A stretch of 32,166 nucleotides of DNA from Verrucomicrobiaceae bacterium (GTDB lineage: Bacteria; Verrucomicrobiota; Verrucomicrobiia; Chthoniobacterales; Chthoniobacteraceae). Made by a program: the position numbers and the translations under genes. Below, piece after piece: positions 8,531 through 16,396 of this stretch (positions are counted from its first letter, which is position 1; the number at the start of each line of letters is the position of its first letter). The notes under the pieces are model-generated. The model was given only the letters and a program-made list of their open reading frames with translations, had not been told where the DNA came from and did no database searches. Location: positions 1 through 32,166 of the forward strand of contig SXWH01000067.1 of assembly GCA_005791535.1 (NCBI GenBank). The letters are read 5' to 3'.

Positions 8531-8869
8531 TTAGTGGACCTCGAGTTCCTTAATCCACTCCGGCTTTTCGATTTCCTGAAGCGTGATGTTCGGCCCTACC
8601 ACTGTCGCGACACGACCGTTTGGGTAGCGGTTCTCGGTTGCATAAGGTGGTGGCGTACGGCGCTCGACGGCTTTGATCAAATAGCCCTCCGGCACTTTCC
8701 TCACGCGCCCTTCGGCGACCCAATCCGAGATTGGGTCACCCTGAAGGTCGGTGACGCTGATGTGGGTAAATGTCTGACATCCAGTCAGCGCGAGCATGGC
8801 GAGGAGCGAGAGATATTTCACAGCGCGGAAAGTGGCAGGGTGATTTCGAATCGGCAAGGCAGGAAGCAT
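8531..8869 (-). CDS. Small lipoprotein
   Basis: This is a predicted lipoprotein of 112 residues (ATG 8869) or 96 residues (GTG 8821). The lipobox LALTGC is preceded by VKYLSLLAM, and the cysteine after processing would begin the mature sequence CQTFTHISV. The GTG start gives a normal short signal peptide, whereas the ATG start adds 16 residues before it; neither has a good ribosome binding site, so the start is unresolved. The mature part is about 80 residues with a Pro-rich centre (VERRTPPPYATENRYPNGR) and no recognisable domain. It is the first gene of the compact lipoprotein/DUF4380/helical-protein set and follows the CXXCH-protein gene by 47 bases, so it may belong to the same transcript. 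Confidence 0.7.
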   Translation of the reverse strand: MLPALPIRNHPATFRAVKYLSLLAMLALTGCQTFTHISVTDLQGDPISDWVAEGRVRKVPEGYLIKAVERRTPPPYATENRYPNGRVATVVGPNITLQEIEKPEWIKELEVH

Positions 8870-8916
8870 GACGTCTTTTTGACTATTTCCGCCCGTCGAC
8901 GTTCAAAGTCGGGCTG

Positions 8917-10179
8917 CTATTTCTGCTGCGGGGCCCGCCAGTAGTCGGGGAGGGTCTTTTTGGTTTCGAGCAGGATCTCCAGGACCGCCTTCCGATCCCC
9001 CGCCGGGATTTTTGCGAACTGCTCATCCGTTTCACGGCCCGTCAGGATGTCGTGGAGTTTTTGCAGAATGACTTCCTTGATCGGCGCGGCCATCGCGTCG
9101 AAGGCGGGGTTGTAGATGAGATAGCTGCACGGGTATTTGAACATCCGCGTCTTGAGATCGAAATCGCGCAGACTCCGGCCCTTGCTGTCGCGCACCGCGG
9201 ATGCTGTGAAGTCCTTCACAAAATCCGGATTGCCGCTGACGGGAACGGGCAGCGGGCTTTCCTCGGTGAACAGCAGGTAGCGCAGGAATGCGTTTACCTG
9301 GCTGCGCATGTAGCGGACGTGGCCGTAGGCTGCCATCATCTGACGCGCCTCGATGTTGAGTCGTGCGAAGTAGTTGTGCATGTGCGCCTGATGTTCGAGC
9401 ACCATCAGCGCGACGATGTCGCTTCCTTTGGCGATGTGCTTCGATTCGTCGAAGTAGCTGCTCAAATCGCGCACGTTCGCTTTTGCAAAAGGGTCCTCTT
9501 TGTAATGAGCGAGGTCCTTTTCTCCGACGAGATTTCCGCGGTGCGGTCCCGAGTTTCCGGTCACGTACCAGCCTGCCCAACGATCGGCGACCGGCGTGCA
9601 CTGGTTGATGTCGCGGACTTCTTCGAGCGTGAGAAGCTCACCAGCTTTGTCCGTCGGAACGCTTCTTACGAAGTGCCCGGGAATTCCCAAAGACCGCTGC
9701 CCGCCGTGGCAGGAGAGACAGTCGGCGCTGCGCACGAACTTCGGCTTCCGGACGTTCTCAAGCTCGAGGAAATAGAATGTGCCGCCCAGATTTGGATCCA
9801 CTGCGGAAATCTCCATCACGGGCGCTCCGGGCACGTAGCCGATGTAAACGTCGTCGTTGAAATAGAGGGCGCGGGGGTTGTCGGGCGAGATGTGTTTTCT
9901 TTGGAGTGAGGTCTTCGAAAAGACGAGCATCTGCGAAGAACGCGGTACTTTCAGCGCATCGAGCACGGCGGGAAGGTAACCAAACTTTTCGTCCCATCCG
10001 AGTTTCACCTCACCGCTGGTGATTTTTTGCTGCAAAGCCGCGATCGCGTCGGCGGGTTGGGTGTCGCTGTATTTGATCGGGTCGTGATCGTACTCGAGAG
10101 GATGATCCGATCCTTGGAAGTCCTCGGCAAACAAGGGAAGCGCCGCCAGCGAGGCGAGGAGTGCAATGTGTAGGTGCAT
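8917..10179 (-). CDS. Secreted CXXCH (putative monoheme c-type) protein, copy 1
   Basis: This is a 420-residue exported protein. Residues 1-18 are a signal peptide (MHLHIALLASLAALPLFA). A single heme c attachment motif, CLSCH, lies at residues 154-158. It is homologous over its length to the gene at 22310-23545. Shared blocks are SSQMLVFSKTSLQ (81-93), ISPDNPRALYFNDDVYIGY (97-115), MEISAVDP, GWYVTGN, GSDIVALMVLEHQ and DLKTRMFKYPCSYLI near the C-terminus. The rest does not match the compact all-helical class I cytochrome c fold that I know; the CXXCH sits inside a larger, conserved, partly beta-rich domain. Function is unknown; a periplasmic electron-transfer or peroxidase-like role is inference. 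The neighbours are a lipoprotein downstream (47 bases) and an MGMT-like gene upstream (91 bases). Confidence 0.8.
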   Translation of the reverse strand: MHLHIALLASLAALPLFAEDFQGSDHPLEYDHDPIKYSDTQPADAIAALQQKITSGEVKLGWDEKFGYLPAVLDALKVPRSSQMLVFSKTSLQRKHISPDNPRALYFNDDVYIGYVPGAPVMEISAVDPNLGGTFYFLELENVRKPKFVRSADCLSCHGGQRSLGIPGHFVRSVPTDKAGELLTLEEVRDINQCTPVADRWAGWYVTGNSGPHRGNLVGEKDLAHYKEDPFAKANVRDLSSYFDESKHIAKGSDIVALMVLEHQAHMHNYFARLNIEARQMMAAYGHVRYMRSQVNAFLRYLLFTEESPLPVPVSGNPDFVKDFTASAVRDSKGRSLRDFDLKTRMFKYPCSYLIYNPAFDAMAAPIKEVILQKLHDILTGRETDEQFAKIPAGDRKAVLEILLETKKTLPDYWRAPQQK

Positions 10180-10270
10180 GACTTTTACTATCCCGCTGGC
10201 GCACTGCGCTCCGGCTTAATCTTGCTCATTTCTGCCCATGGATGGTCGGGCGATCTGCCGACTCCCCGGT

Positions 10271-10714
10271 TCACTCTTCAAGCCCTTCCGCGCGGCGGCG
10301 CGTCCGGATAAAATCAATTCCGCATGCGAGCTTCTTTGCGAGCGGGTGTGATGAATCGACGACCCGCCAGAACGGAGCGATGTCTTCGATGGCGGCACCG
10401 TTTTCATGCTCCTGCCATGCTGCCTCGGCTGCGATTCGGAGGAAAATTCCGGCTGTCAGCGGACATGTGAAATCCGCAGACGCCGCTGCCGCCAGTCGCT
10501 CGCGAAGCTGCGCAGGCGTAAGACACTGCCCTTTTCGTATTCTGCGGAGTTGCCTGTGCACATCCGCGGGCGAGGAGATCAGCATTTTCTCGCCCGGCTG
10601 ATGGCCGGCGAATGGGATGCCCAGCACACTCACCTCCGCAGGGCGGCAACCATCTCGCCTCGCGACCCAGTTCGCCGGTTTGCGCGGCGATTTCTTTTTC
10701 GCCGACTTCGGCAT
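10271..10714 (-). CDS. MGMT-like small protein without the PCHR active site
   Basis: This is a 147-residue, basic, cytoplasmic protein. After a Lys/Arg-rich N-terminus comes GEKMLISSPADVHRQLRRI (about residues 41-59), then a stretch with LTPAQLRERLA, SADFTCPLTAGIFLRIAAEA (about residues 79-98) and PFWRVVDSSHPLAKKLACG (about residues 113-131). This order resembles proteins annotated 'MGMT family' in Bacteroidetes, related to the DNA-binding domain of O6-alkylguanine-DNA alkyltransferase, but the catalytic PCHR sequence is missing; FWRVV sits where HRVV would be. It may therefore be an alkyltransferase-like DNA-binding protein, which is inference. Cys83 of TCPLT is the only strongly conserved-looking cysteine. 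It starts at ATG 10712-10714, only 4 bases after the msrA stop, so it is cotranscribed with msrA. Confidence 0.6.
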   Translation of the reverse strand: MPKSAKKKSPRKPANWVARRDGCRPAEVSVLGIPFAGHQPGEKMLISSPADVHRQLRRIRKGQCLTPAQLRERLAAAASADFTCPLTAGIFLRIAAEAAWQEHENGAAIEDIAPFWRVVDSSHPLAKKLACGIDFIRTRRRAEGLEE

Positions 10715-10718
10715 GCCG

Positions 10719-11327
10719 CTACTCCGCTTTGATGACGCCCTTTTTCACGAGCTTTGCGAGCTTCGGCCCGATGACTACGGAGCAGTAGGGATTTCTGTCC
10801 TTATTCAGGTTGTAGTAGTTCTGATGGTAATCTTCTGCCGGGTAGAATTCCTTCAACGGCGAGATCTCAGTCACGATCGGGTCTTCCCATTCCTTTTTCG
10901 CGCGGACCGCGGCCTCGGTGGCAGCCTTCTTTTGCGCGTCATCGGCGTAAAAAATCACCGAGCGATATTGCGGGCCTTTATCGGCACCCTGTTGATTCAA
11001 AGTCGTTGGATCGTGCGAAACAAAGAAAACATCGAGCACCGTCTCCAGCTTCACGACCGCTGGGTCAAAGTCCACCCGCACCACTTCTGCGTGACCGGTG
11101 AGTTTGGTGCAGATTTGCTCGTAAGTGGGGTTCTTCACATGACCGCCCGAGTAACCGGAGACGACCTTTTTAATGCCCGGCAGACGCTGCATGACGGCTT
11201 CAACGCACCAGAAGCATCCGCCTCCAATCACGACTGATTGTACGGCGGCAGGCTTGGCGGGTTCGGCAGAGTGAATGCTCATAAATGGAAGGATTACGGC
11301 GGCGAGAATAAAGTTGCGACGTTTCAC
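10719..11327 (-). CDS. msrA: Exported peptide methionine sulfoxide reductase A
   Basis: MsrA reduces the S-epimer of methionine sulfoxide in proteins. The hallmark GGGCFWCVEAVMQRLPG has its catalytic cysteine at residue 38 (C38-F39-W40-C41). It is followed by GYSGGHVKNPTYEQICTKLTGHAEVV and the C-terminal block DRNPYCSVVIGPKL. The 202-residue length fits MsrA plus a signal peptide. The N-terminus MKRRNFILAAVILPFMSIHS is a signal sequence, so the enzyme likely acts in the periplasm. The signal is read only if the GTG at 11325-11327 is the start; the next ATG (residue 16) would cut it away. The resolving cysteine is probably in the short C-terminal part. The gene diverges from aroC across a 195-base region and is followed within 4 bases by the MGMT-like gene. 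Confidence 0.95.
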   Translation of the reverse strand: MKRRNFILAAVILPFMSIHSAEPAKPAAVQSVVIGGGCFWCVEAVMQRLPGIKKVVSGYSGGHVKNPTYEQICTKLTGHAEVVRVDFDPAVVKLETVLDVFFVSHDPTTLNQQGADKGPQYRSVIFYADDAQKKAATEAAVRAKKEWEDPIVTEISPLKEFYPAEDYHQNYYNLNKDRNPYCSVVIGPKLAKLVKKGVIKAE

Positions 11328-11522
11328 GAGGGACAGGTTAGCGTGGGAAAGCCGAAGTGCAAACTCCGACTCGCTACGTTAACGAAAGGTTGTTTGTCAT
11401 CCTGCGGGCGCAAACGATCGTGACGCCCCAACGACCAGACTCGCGACCGATGCTTGCGATCTGCTTTGAGATAACGCCTTTTTCCTTGGCGAGGCCGCGG
11501 CGGGGCGGCTTTATTCCGGCCT

Positions 11523-12611
11523 ATGTCGAGTCTCTTTGGCCATGCCTTCCGAATCTCCACCTTTGGTGAATCCCATGGGGGCGCGGTGGGCGTCGTGGTG
11601 GACGGCTGTCCGCCGCGCGTGGCGTTGACGGAGGCGGAGATTCAAGTCGATCTCGACCGCAGGCGGCCGGGACAGAGCGAGATCGTGACTCCGCGCGACG
11701 AGGCCGATGCGTGCAAAATCGTGAGTGGCGTTTTCGAGGGCCGGACCATCGGAACGCCCATCGCGGTGATTGTGTATAACAAGGATGCGCGCCCGGACGC
11801 GTATCGCGAGATGGAGACGGCTTTCCGGCCATCCCACGCGGACTACACCTACCAGACGAAATACGGCGTGAGAAACTGGCAGGGCGGCGGACGCGCATCG
11901 GCCCGCGAGACGATTGGGCGCGTCGCGGCTGCGGCAATCGCGAAGAAAGTGCTGAAGGAACTCGCGCCGAATCTGGAGATCGTCGCCTACGTAAAAAGCA
12001 TCCACGCGCTGACTGCGGAAGTGGACCCTGAGACCGTGCGTTTTGAGGATGTGGAGGCGAACATCGTCCGCTGTCCGGATGCGCCGATGGCTCAACGGAT
12101 GATCGATTTCATCAAGGAAGTGCGTTCCGAAGGCGACAGCGTCGGCGGCGTGATCGAGTGCGTCGTGCGCGGCGTGCCTCCGGGTCTCGGCGAGCCGGTT
12201 TTCGATAAGCTCGAAGCAGAGCTCGCAAAGGCGATGCTCTCGCTTCCGGCGACGAAGGGATTTGAAATCGGCAGCGGCTTTCCCGGCACGCTCATGCGCG
12301 GCAGCGAACACAACGATGCCTTCGAGATGCGCGACGGAAAAGTCCGCACCCGGAGCAATCGGAGCGGCGGCATTCAGGGCGGCATCAGCAACGGCGAGGC
12401 GATTTTCTTCCGCGTCGCGTTCAAGCCCACTGCGACGATCTTTCACGAAGTGGACACGGTTTCCACCACGGGCGAGAACACCACACTCAAGGCCCGCGGA
12501 CGGCACGATCCGTGCGTCCTTCCGCGTGCTGTGCCCATGGTCGAGGCCATGACCGCGCTTGTCCTGTGCGACCACGCACTTCGCCAGCGCGGCCAGTGCG
12601 GCACTGTCTGA
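11523..12611 (+). CDS. aroC: Chorismate synthase
   Basis: Chorismate synthase converts 5-enolpyruvylshikimate-3-phosphate to chorismate, the last step of the shikimate pathway, with reduced FMN as cofactor. All three family signatures are present: [17 protein letters not shown] (residues 14-30), [19 protein letters not shown] (about residues 123-142) and [13 protein letters not shown] (about residues 279-291). The length of 362 residues is normal. The start ATG 11523 gives [20 protein letters not shown], exactly the expected N-terminus. It diverges from msrA, and its stop lies 13 bases before the CvpA-like gene, with which it probably forms a two-gene unit. Confidence 0.98.
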   Translation: MSSLFGHAFRISTFGESHGGAVGVVVDGCPPRVALTEAEIQVDLDRRRPGQSEIVTPRDEADACKIVSGVFEGRTIGTPIAVIVYNKDARPDAYREMETAFRPSHADYTYQTKYGVRNWQGGGRASARETIGRVAAAAIAKKVLKELAPNLEIVAYVKSIHALTAEVDPETVRFEDVEANIVRCPDAPMAQRMIDFIKEVRSEGDSVGGVIECVVRGVPPGLGEPVFDKLEAELAKAMLSLPATKGFEIGSGFPGTLMRGSEHNDAFEMRDGKVRTRSNRSGGIQGGISNGEAIFFRVAFKPTATIFHEVDTVSTTGENTTLKARGRHDPCVLPRAVPMVEAMTALVLCDHALRQRGQCGTV

Positions 12612-12624
12612 CATTGCTTTCAAA

Positions 12625-13569
12625 ATGAGTGAACTGAGCGCCGATACCTTGAAGTTCGCCTATCTGGGCGGCAGCGGGATCGTCGCCGGATTGCTCGCCT
12701 GGAATGGCTGGCGTCAGGGCGTGGGCCGTCAGGGAATGACTCTTCTCGCCGTCGCGGGTGCCTATGCCGCCGGGTTCTTCGGGAGAAAGACGGTCATGCC
12801 GGCCTTTGCGTTTCTCGGTTACCCGGAGATGCTCACCGAGATCATCGGAGGAGTCGCGGCAGGGTTGCTCACGTATTTTGCCATCCACGGCTTGAGCAGT
12901 GTCTTGTTCAAAAAGACGAAGGACATCGCCCAACGAGGCAACCGAATTCGCTCCGGTACCTTCGGTGCAATACTCGGATTTTCATTCGGGTTGATGCTCT
13001 TCGTTGCGAGCTACTACGCCATTCGCATGATGGGAACGATCGCGTCCTCGCAGGTGCAGGTGGCGCAGGCCGGGCAGGAGGCGCTGCGTCAAAAACCGGC
13101 TCCCGGAGTTCTCGCACCCGAGGAACCGAGTGCGATCGTGAAGGGCCTCGCAAAGCTGAACGCGGCGCTGAATGAAGGCCAGACGGGTGAGATTCTGCAC
13201 AAGGTGGATCGCGTTCCGCCAAACGTGTATGCGATGCTCTTCAAGCTCGGTATCATGGTTTCCAGTGAGGACGCTGTGGAGCGATTCCTCCTTTATCCGG
13301 GAGTGGCCTCGCTGGCGCATCATCCGAAGCTAACGACCCTGAAAAACGACCCGGTCGTGGCGGATCTTCTGGAGAAGAAGAGCTACCTCCGTCTTTTGAA
13401 AAACGAGAAAGTCGTGGCACTGGCGAACGACCGCGAGTTCGCGGAGCAAATCAAGGAGATGAACTTCGAAAAGGCACTGGACCACGCGATTACCGGCGGA
13501 AAACTTCCGGAGGATTCCGCGTCAAAACCGCCGGCTCTCGAAACGCCTACACAGCAATCGGTGCCTTGA
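12625..13569 (+). CDS. CvpA-like membrane protein with long C-terminal extension
   Basis: This is a 314-residue protein. The first 135 residues hold four hydrophobic segments (about 10-28, 38-55, 68-92 and 112-137), with a Gly-rich first helix ([20 protein letters not shown]) and [20 protein letters not shown] before the fourth. That is the layout of CvpA/colicin V production family proteins. The C-terminal 175 residues are soluble and charged, with no domain I recognise ([20 protein letters not shown] is one helix). The family function is unsettled; in enterobacteria cvpA precedes purF and affects envelope traits. ATG 12625 is chosen since an upstream in-frame start (12559) lies inside aroC. 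The 3' end overlaps the convergent thyA gene by 23 bases. Confidence 0.65.
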   Translation: MSELSADTLKFAYLGGSGIVAGLLAWNGWRQGVGRQGMTLLAVAGAYAAGFFGRKTVMPAFAFLGYPEMLTEIIGGVAAGLLTYFAIHGLSSVLFKKTKDIAQRGNRIRSGTFGAILGFSFGLMLFVASYYAIRMMGTIASSQVQVAQAGQEALRQKPAPGVLAPEEPSAIVKGLAKLNAALNEGQTGEILHKVDRVPPNVYAMLFKLGIMVSSEDAVERFLLYPGVASLAHHPKLTTLKNDPVVADLLEKKSYLRLLKNEKVVALANDREFAEQIKEMNFEKALDHAITGGKLPEDSASKPPALETPTQQSVP

Positions 13570-14341
13570 TTGCAGGATGCGGGTCGTAGCCCTCGAGCGT
13601 GAAGTCCTCGTAGCGGAAGGCGAACAGGTCGGTGACTTCGGGATTTAGCTTCATCACAGGCAGCGGTCGGGGCTCGCGGGTGAGCTGGAGCTTAGCCTGC
13701 TCAAGGTGGTTCGCATACAAGTGGAGGTCGCCAAACGTGTGCACAAATTCACCGGGCTGCAGTCCGCACACCTGCGCGATCATCAGCGTAAGCAGCGCGT
13801 AACTCGCGATATTAAACGGGACGCCGAGGAACAAGTCCGCGCTTCGCTGGTAGAGCTGGCAACTCAGGCGTCCTTCGAGCACGAAAAACTGGAACATCGC
13901 GTGACACGGCGGCAGCGCCATCGAATCGACTTCGCCGGGGTTCCATGCGCTGACAATGAGGCGCCGACTGTCCGGGTTCTTTTTAATCTGCGCGACGAGG
14001 TTTGCGATTTGATCGATGTGGCGTCCGTCGGCAGTAATCCAATCGCGCCACTGCGCTCCATAGACGCGTCCGAGATTGCCCTCCGCATCCGCCCACTCGT
14101 CCCAGATCGTCACTCCGTTCTCGCGCAAGTAGCGGATGTTCGTCTCGCCCTTCAAAAACCAAAGGAGTTCGTGGATGATGCTGCGAAGGTGCAGCTTCTT
14201 CGTGGTGAGAACAGGAAATCCCGCGGACAGATCGAATCGCGTCTGCGCGCCGAAGACACTGTAGGTGCCGGTGCCGGTGCGGTCGGGCTTGAAGCGACCC
14301 TTGTCGAGAACGAGGCGGAGGAGGTCGAGGTACGCTTGCAT
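13547..14341 (-). CDS. thyA: Thymidylate synthase (ThyA type)
   Basis: ThyA methylates dUMP to dTMP with methylenetetrahydrofolate. At 264 residues it has the same length as E. coli ThyA. The active-site region [14 protein letters not shown] carries the nucleophile at Cys146, and the substrate-binding motif [10 protein letters not shown] (about residues 126-135) is present. [19 protein letters not shown] and the C-terminal [11 protein letters not shown] are also family signatures. There is no sign of damage. The start ATG 14339-14341 lies 3 bases after the stop of the aminotransferase gene, so it is the distal gene of the mrdA-nucleotidyltransferase-aminotransferase series. Its last 23 bases overlap the convergent CvpA-like gene, a tail-to-tail overlap that leaves no room for a terminator between them. 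Confidence 0.98.
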   Translation of the reverse strand: MQAYLDLLRLVLDKGRFKPDRTGTGTYSVFGAQTRFDLSAGFPVLTTKKLHLRSIIHELLWFLKGETNIRYLRENGVTIWDEWADAEGNLGRVYGAQWRDWITADGRHIDQIANLVAQIKKNPDSRRLIVSAWNPGEVDSMALPPCHAMFQFFVLEGRLSCQLYQRSADLFLGVPFNIASYALLTLMIAQVCGLQPGEFVHTFGDLHLYANHLEQAKLQLTREPRPLPVMKLNPEVTDLFAFRYEDFTLEGYDPHPAIKAPIAV

Positions 14342-14344
14342 GTT

Positions 14345-15478
14345 CTAGCGGAAAAACGCGGCGATTTTCTCCACGACGTAGGCCTGCTGCGCGTCCGTGA
14401 TTTCTGGGAAAATGGGAAGCGCTATCGTCTCAGCAGCGGCGCGCTCCGACTCCGGGAAGTCGCCCACTTTGTAACCGAGATCGCGGAAGCATTCCTGCAA
14501 ATGCAGTGGCAGCGGGTAATAAACCTCCGTGCTGATGCCGGAGGCACCGAGGCACGCCCGCAGTTCATCGCGCCGTGGCGTACGGACGATGAATTGGTTG
14601 TAGATGTGATGATTTGGAAGACCGCTTCCGCTCCATGGCTCGACGGGGTTCACGAACCAGCGGTCGAGCGAAGCCGCCGCGAATAGACGCCGGTAAGTCG
14701 CCGCACGCGCGCGGCGACCCGCGCTCCATGTGTCGAGATGAGGAAGCTTCACGTGGAGCACCGCACTTTGAATCGCGTCGATGCGGAAGTTTCCACCGAC
14801 ATACTTGTGGTAGTAGCGGACTTCCATTCCGTGATTCCGGAAGGCCCGGAGCTTCGCCGCGAGAGCTTCATCGCGGCAGACCACCATGCCGGCATCTCCG
14901 AATGCACCGAGGTTCTTCGTGGGGTAGAACGAGAACCAGCCTGCTTCTCCGATGGAGCCAGCGCCGCCGAGTGGATGCTGCGCGCCAAGCGCCTGCGCCG
15001 CGTCCTCCAGCAACGGCACTCCGTAACGTTCGGCAATCACCTTCAGTGCCGCCATGTCCGCGCAGCAGCCGTAGAGGTGCACGGGAATGATCGCCTTCAC
15101 GTTCTTCGTCTTTTTTAAAACAGCCTCCACCGACGACGGGCAGATATTGTAAGTCGCCGGATCGATATCGGCGAAGACCGGGCGCGCACCGAGCCGCGCA
15201 ATGCAACTCGCCGTGGCGAAAAACGTGTAAGGTGTCGTAATGACGGCATCGCCGGGTCCGATTCCGAGTGCCATCAACAGCATCAGTTGCGCGTCCGTTC
15301 CACTGCTGCAGCCAATCGCATGCGGCGCCCCGCAGTACTCGGATACAGCACGCTCGAAGGCTTCCGTCTTCGGACCGAGGACGAGCGCCTGAGAATCGCA
15401 CACCTCCTCGATGGCAGCGAGAAACTTGGCTTTGAGCGGCGCATATTGCGCACGGAGATCGAGCAGCGGTACTTGCAT
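14345..15478 (-). CDS. DegT/DnrJ/EryC1-type sugar aminotransferase
   Basis: This PLP-dependent aminotransferase family usually transfers an amino group to a keto-sugar nucleotide for LPS, O-antigen or exopolysaccharide building. The protein is 377 residues from ATG 15478 (a GTG one codon earlier is open too). Key elements are SSGTDAQLMLLMALGIGPGD (residues 58-77), DEVI-like TTPYTFFATA, the cofactor-contacting Asp159 in LLEDAAQALGA, and the Schiff-base Lys188 in SFYPTKNLGAFGDAGMV. The C-terminus has the HHIYNQFIVR and GISTEVYYPLPLHLQ blocks. Exact substrate cannot be told from sequence. It follows the nucleotidyltransferase gene by 39 bases and precedes thyA by 3, which suggests both sugar enzymes act in one nucleotide-sugar pathway (inference). 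Confidence 0.92.
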   Translation of the reverse strand: MQVPLLDLRAQYAPLKAKFLAAIEEVCDSQALVLGPKTEAFERAVSEYCGAPHAIGCSSGTDAQLMLLMALGIGPGDAVITTPYTFFATASCIARLGARPVFADIDPATYNICPSSVEAVLKKTKNVKAIIPVHLYGCCADMAALKVIAERYGVPLLEDAAQALGAQHPLGGAGSIGEAGWFSFYPTKNLGAFGDAGMVVCRDEALAAKLRAFRNHGMEVRYYHKYVGGNFRIDAIQSAVLHVKLPHLDTWSAGRRARAATYRRLFAAASLDRWFVNPVEPWSGSGLPNHHIYNQFIVRTPRRDELRACLGASGISTEVYYPLPLHLQECFRDLGYKVGDFPESERAAAETIALPIFPEITDAQQAYVVEKIAAFFR

Positions 15479-15517
15479 CACTCCACTGATTGCGTCTTCA
15501 ACCGCCCGAGTGCAAGA

Positions 15518-16396
15518 CTATGCCGCGTCCGGCTCTATATCTTCGTCCCGATGGGGGCCGTCCACATGCGCTTCATCAGTCACGATGCAACGCTCCAGCA
15601 CTGCCCCCGGCGCCACCGTTGCACGCTCCCAAACGATACATTCACGCAAGGCCGCGCCCTCTCCGACGCTCGCCGTCGGGTGAATCGTATTTCCCTCGCC
15701 TGCCACGGCACGGTTGGCTGCAAGATACTCCTCGCGGGTGCCGAGGTCGCGCCACGCGCCGTCGTCGAGAACGATGCCACCGAGCTTTGCACCCTCGCGG
15801 ATCATGTCGTGAAAAACCGGCACGACAGACAGCTTCACACCGGGCGGGATGCGGCGGATGAATTCAGGCTCAACGAAATAGATGCCGGTAAAAAGAAATG
15901 CGGGTTCGAGATCCGGACGCAATGCGCGACGGAGGTCGATGATTCGCCCGTTCACTGGATCAAAAGTCACATTCCTATTGTCGCCCACAGTTCGCAGAAC
16001 AAGCGTCACCTCGTTGCCAGAGGAGCGGTGATGCGCAAGCGCCCGCTCAAGCGGGATGTCGCTGAGAATGTCTCCATTATAAACGACGAACGGGCCGCCA
16101 CCGATTTGCTCGCACGCGTTCCTGATGCCGCCGGCGGTTTCGAGAACTTCCGGCGCTTCATTTACGAATTCAATCGGGCAGCCACGCCATTCACGTTCCG
16201 GGAAAAACTCGGCGTAACGTCCGGCCTGCCAATGCGTGTTCACGACGAACCGCTTCACGCCGCAGCCGATCAAGTGATCGAATGCCCAGGTGATGAGCGG
16301 ACGATTTCCGAGTGGGATGAGTGGCTTGGGTCGGCGATTGGTGAGCGGCCGGAGTCGCGTGCCAAGTCCGGCACCGAGAACAAACGCCGTCTCCAT
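15518..16396 (-). CDS. Sugar-phosphate nucleotidyltransferase with beta-helix tail
   Basis: This 292-residue enzyme of the NTP-transferase family activates a sugar-1-phosphate to an NDP-sugar. The nucleotide-binding signature is AFVLGAGLGTRLRPLT (residues 4-19), followed by PKPLIPLGNRPL with Lys24. The metal/nucleotide aspartate is in VVYNGDILSDIP (about residue 108). The N-terminal 225 residues resemble MurU and mannose-1-phosphate guanylyltransferases. The tail (about residues 235-285) has hexad-like repeats (NTIHPTASVGEGAALREC) of a left-handed beta-helix, which MurU lacks. The substrate is therefore undecided among mannose-, glucose- and MurNAc-type. Its ATG overlaps the PBP2 stop as TAATG, showing translational coupling to the elongation transpeptidase. 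Confidence 0.9.
   Translation of the reverse strand: METAFVLGAGLGTRLRPLTNRRPKPLIPLGNRPLITWAFDHLIGCGVKRFVVNTHWQAGRYAEFFPEREWRGCPIEFVNEAPEVLETAGGIRNACEQIGGGPFVVYNGDILSDIPLERALAHHRSSGNEVTLVLRTVGDNRNVTFDPVNGRIIDLRRALRPDLEPAFLFTGIYFVEPEFIRRIPPGVKLSVVPVFHDMIREGAKLGGIVLDDGAWRDLGTREEYLAANRAVAGEGNTIHPTASVGEGAALRECIVWERATVAPGAVLERCIVTDEAHVDGPHRDEDIEPDAA

Noticed and set aside
11511..12623. 370-codon open frame on the minus strand opposite aroC
   Set aside because: Antisense shadow of an intact chorismate synthase, with no recognisable motif.
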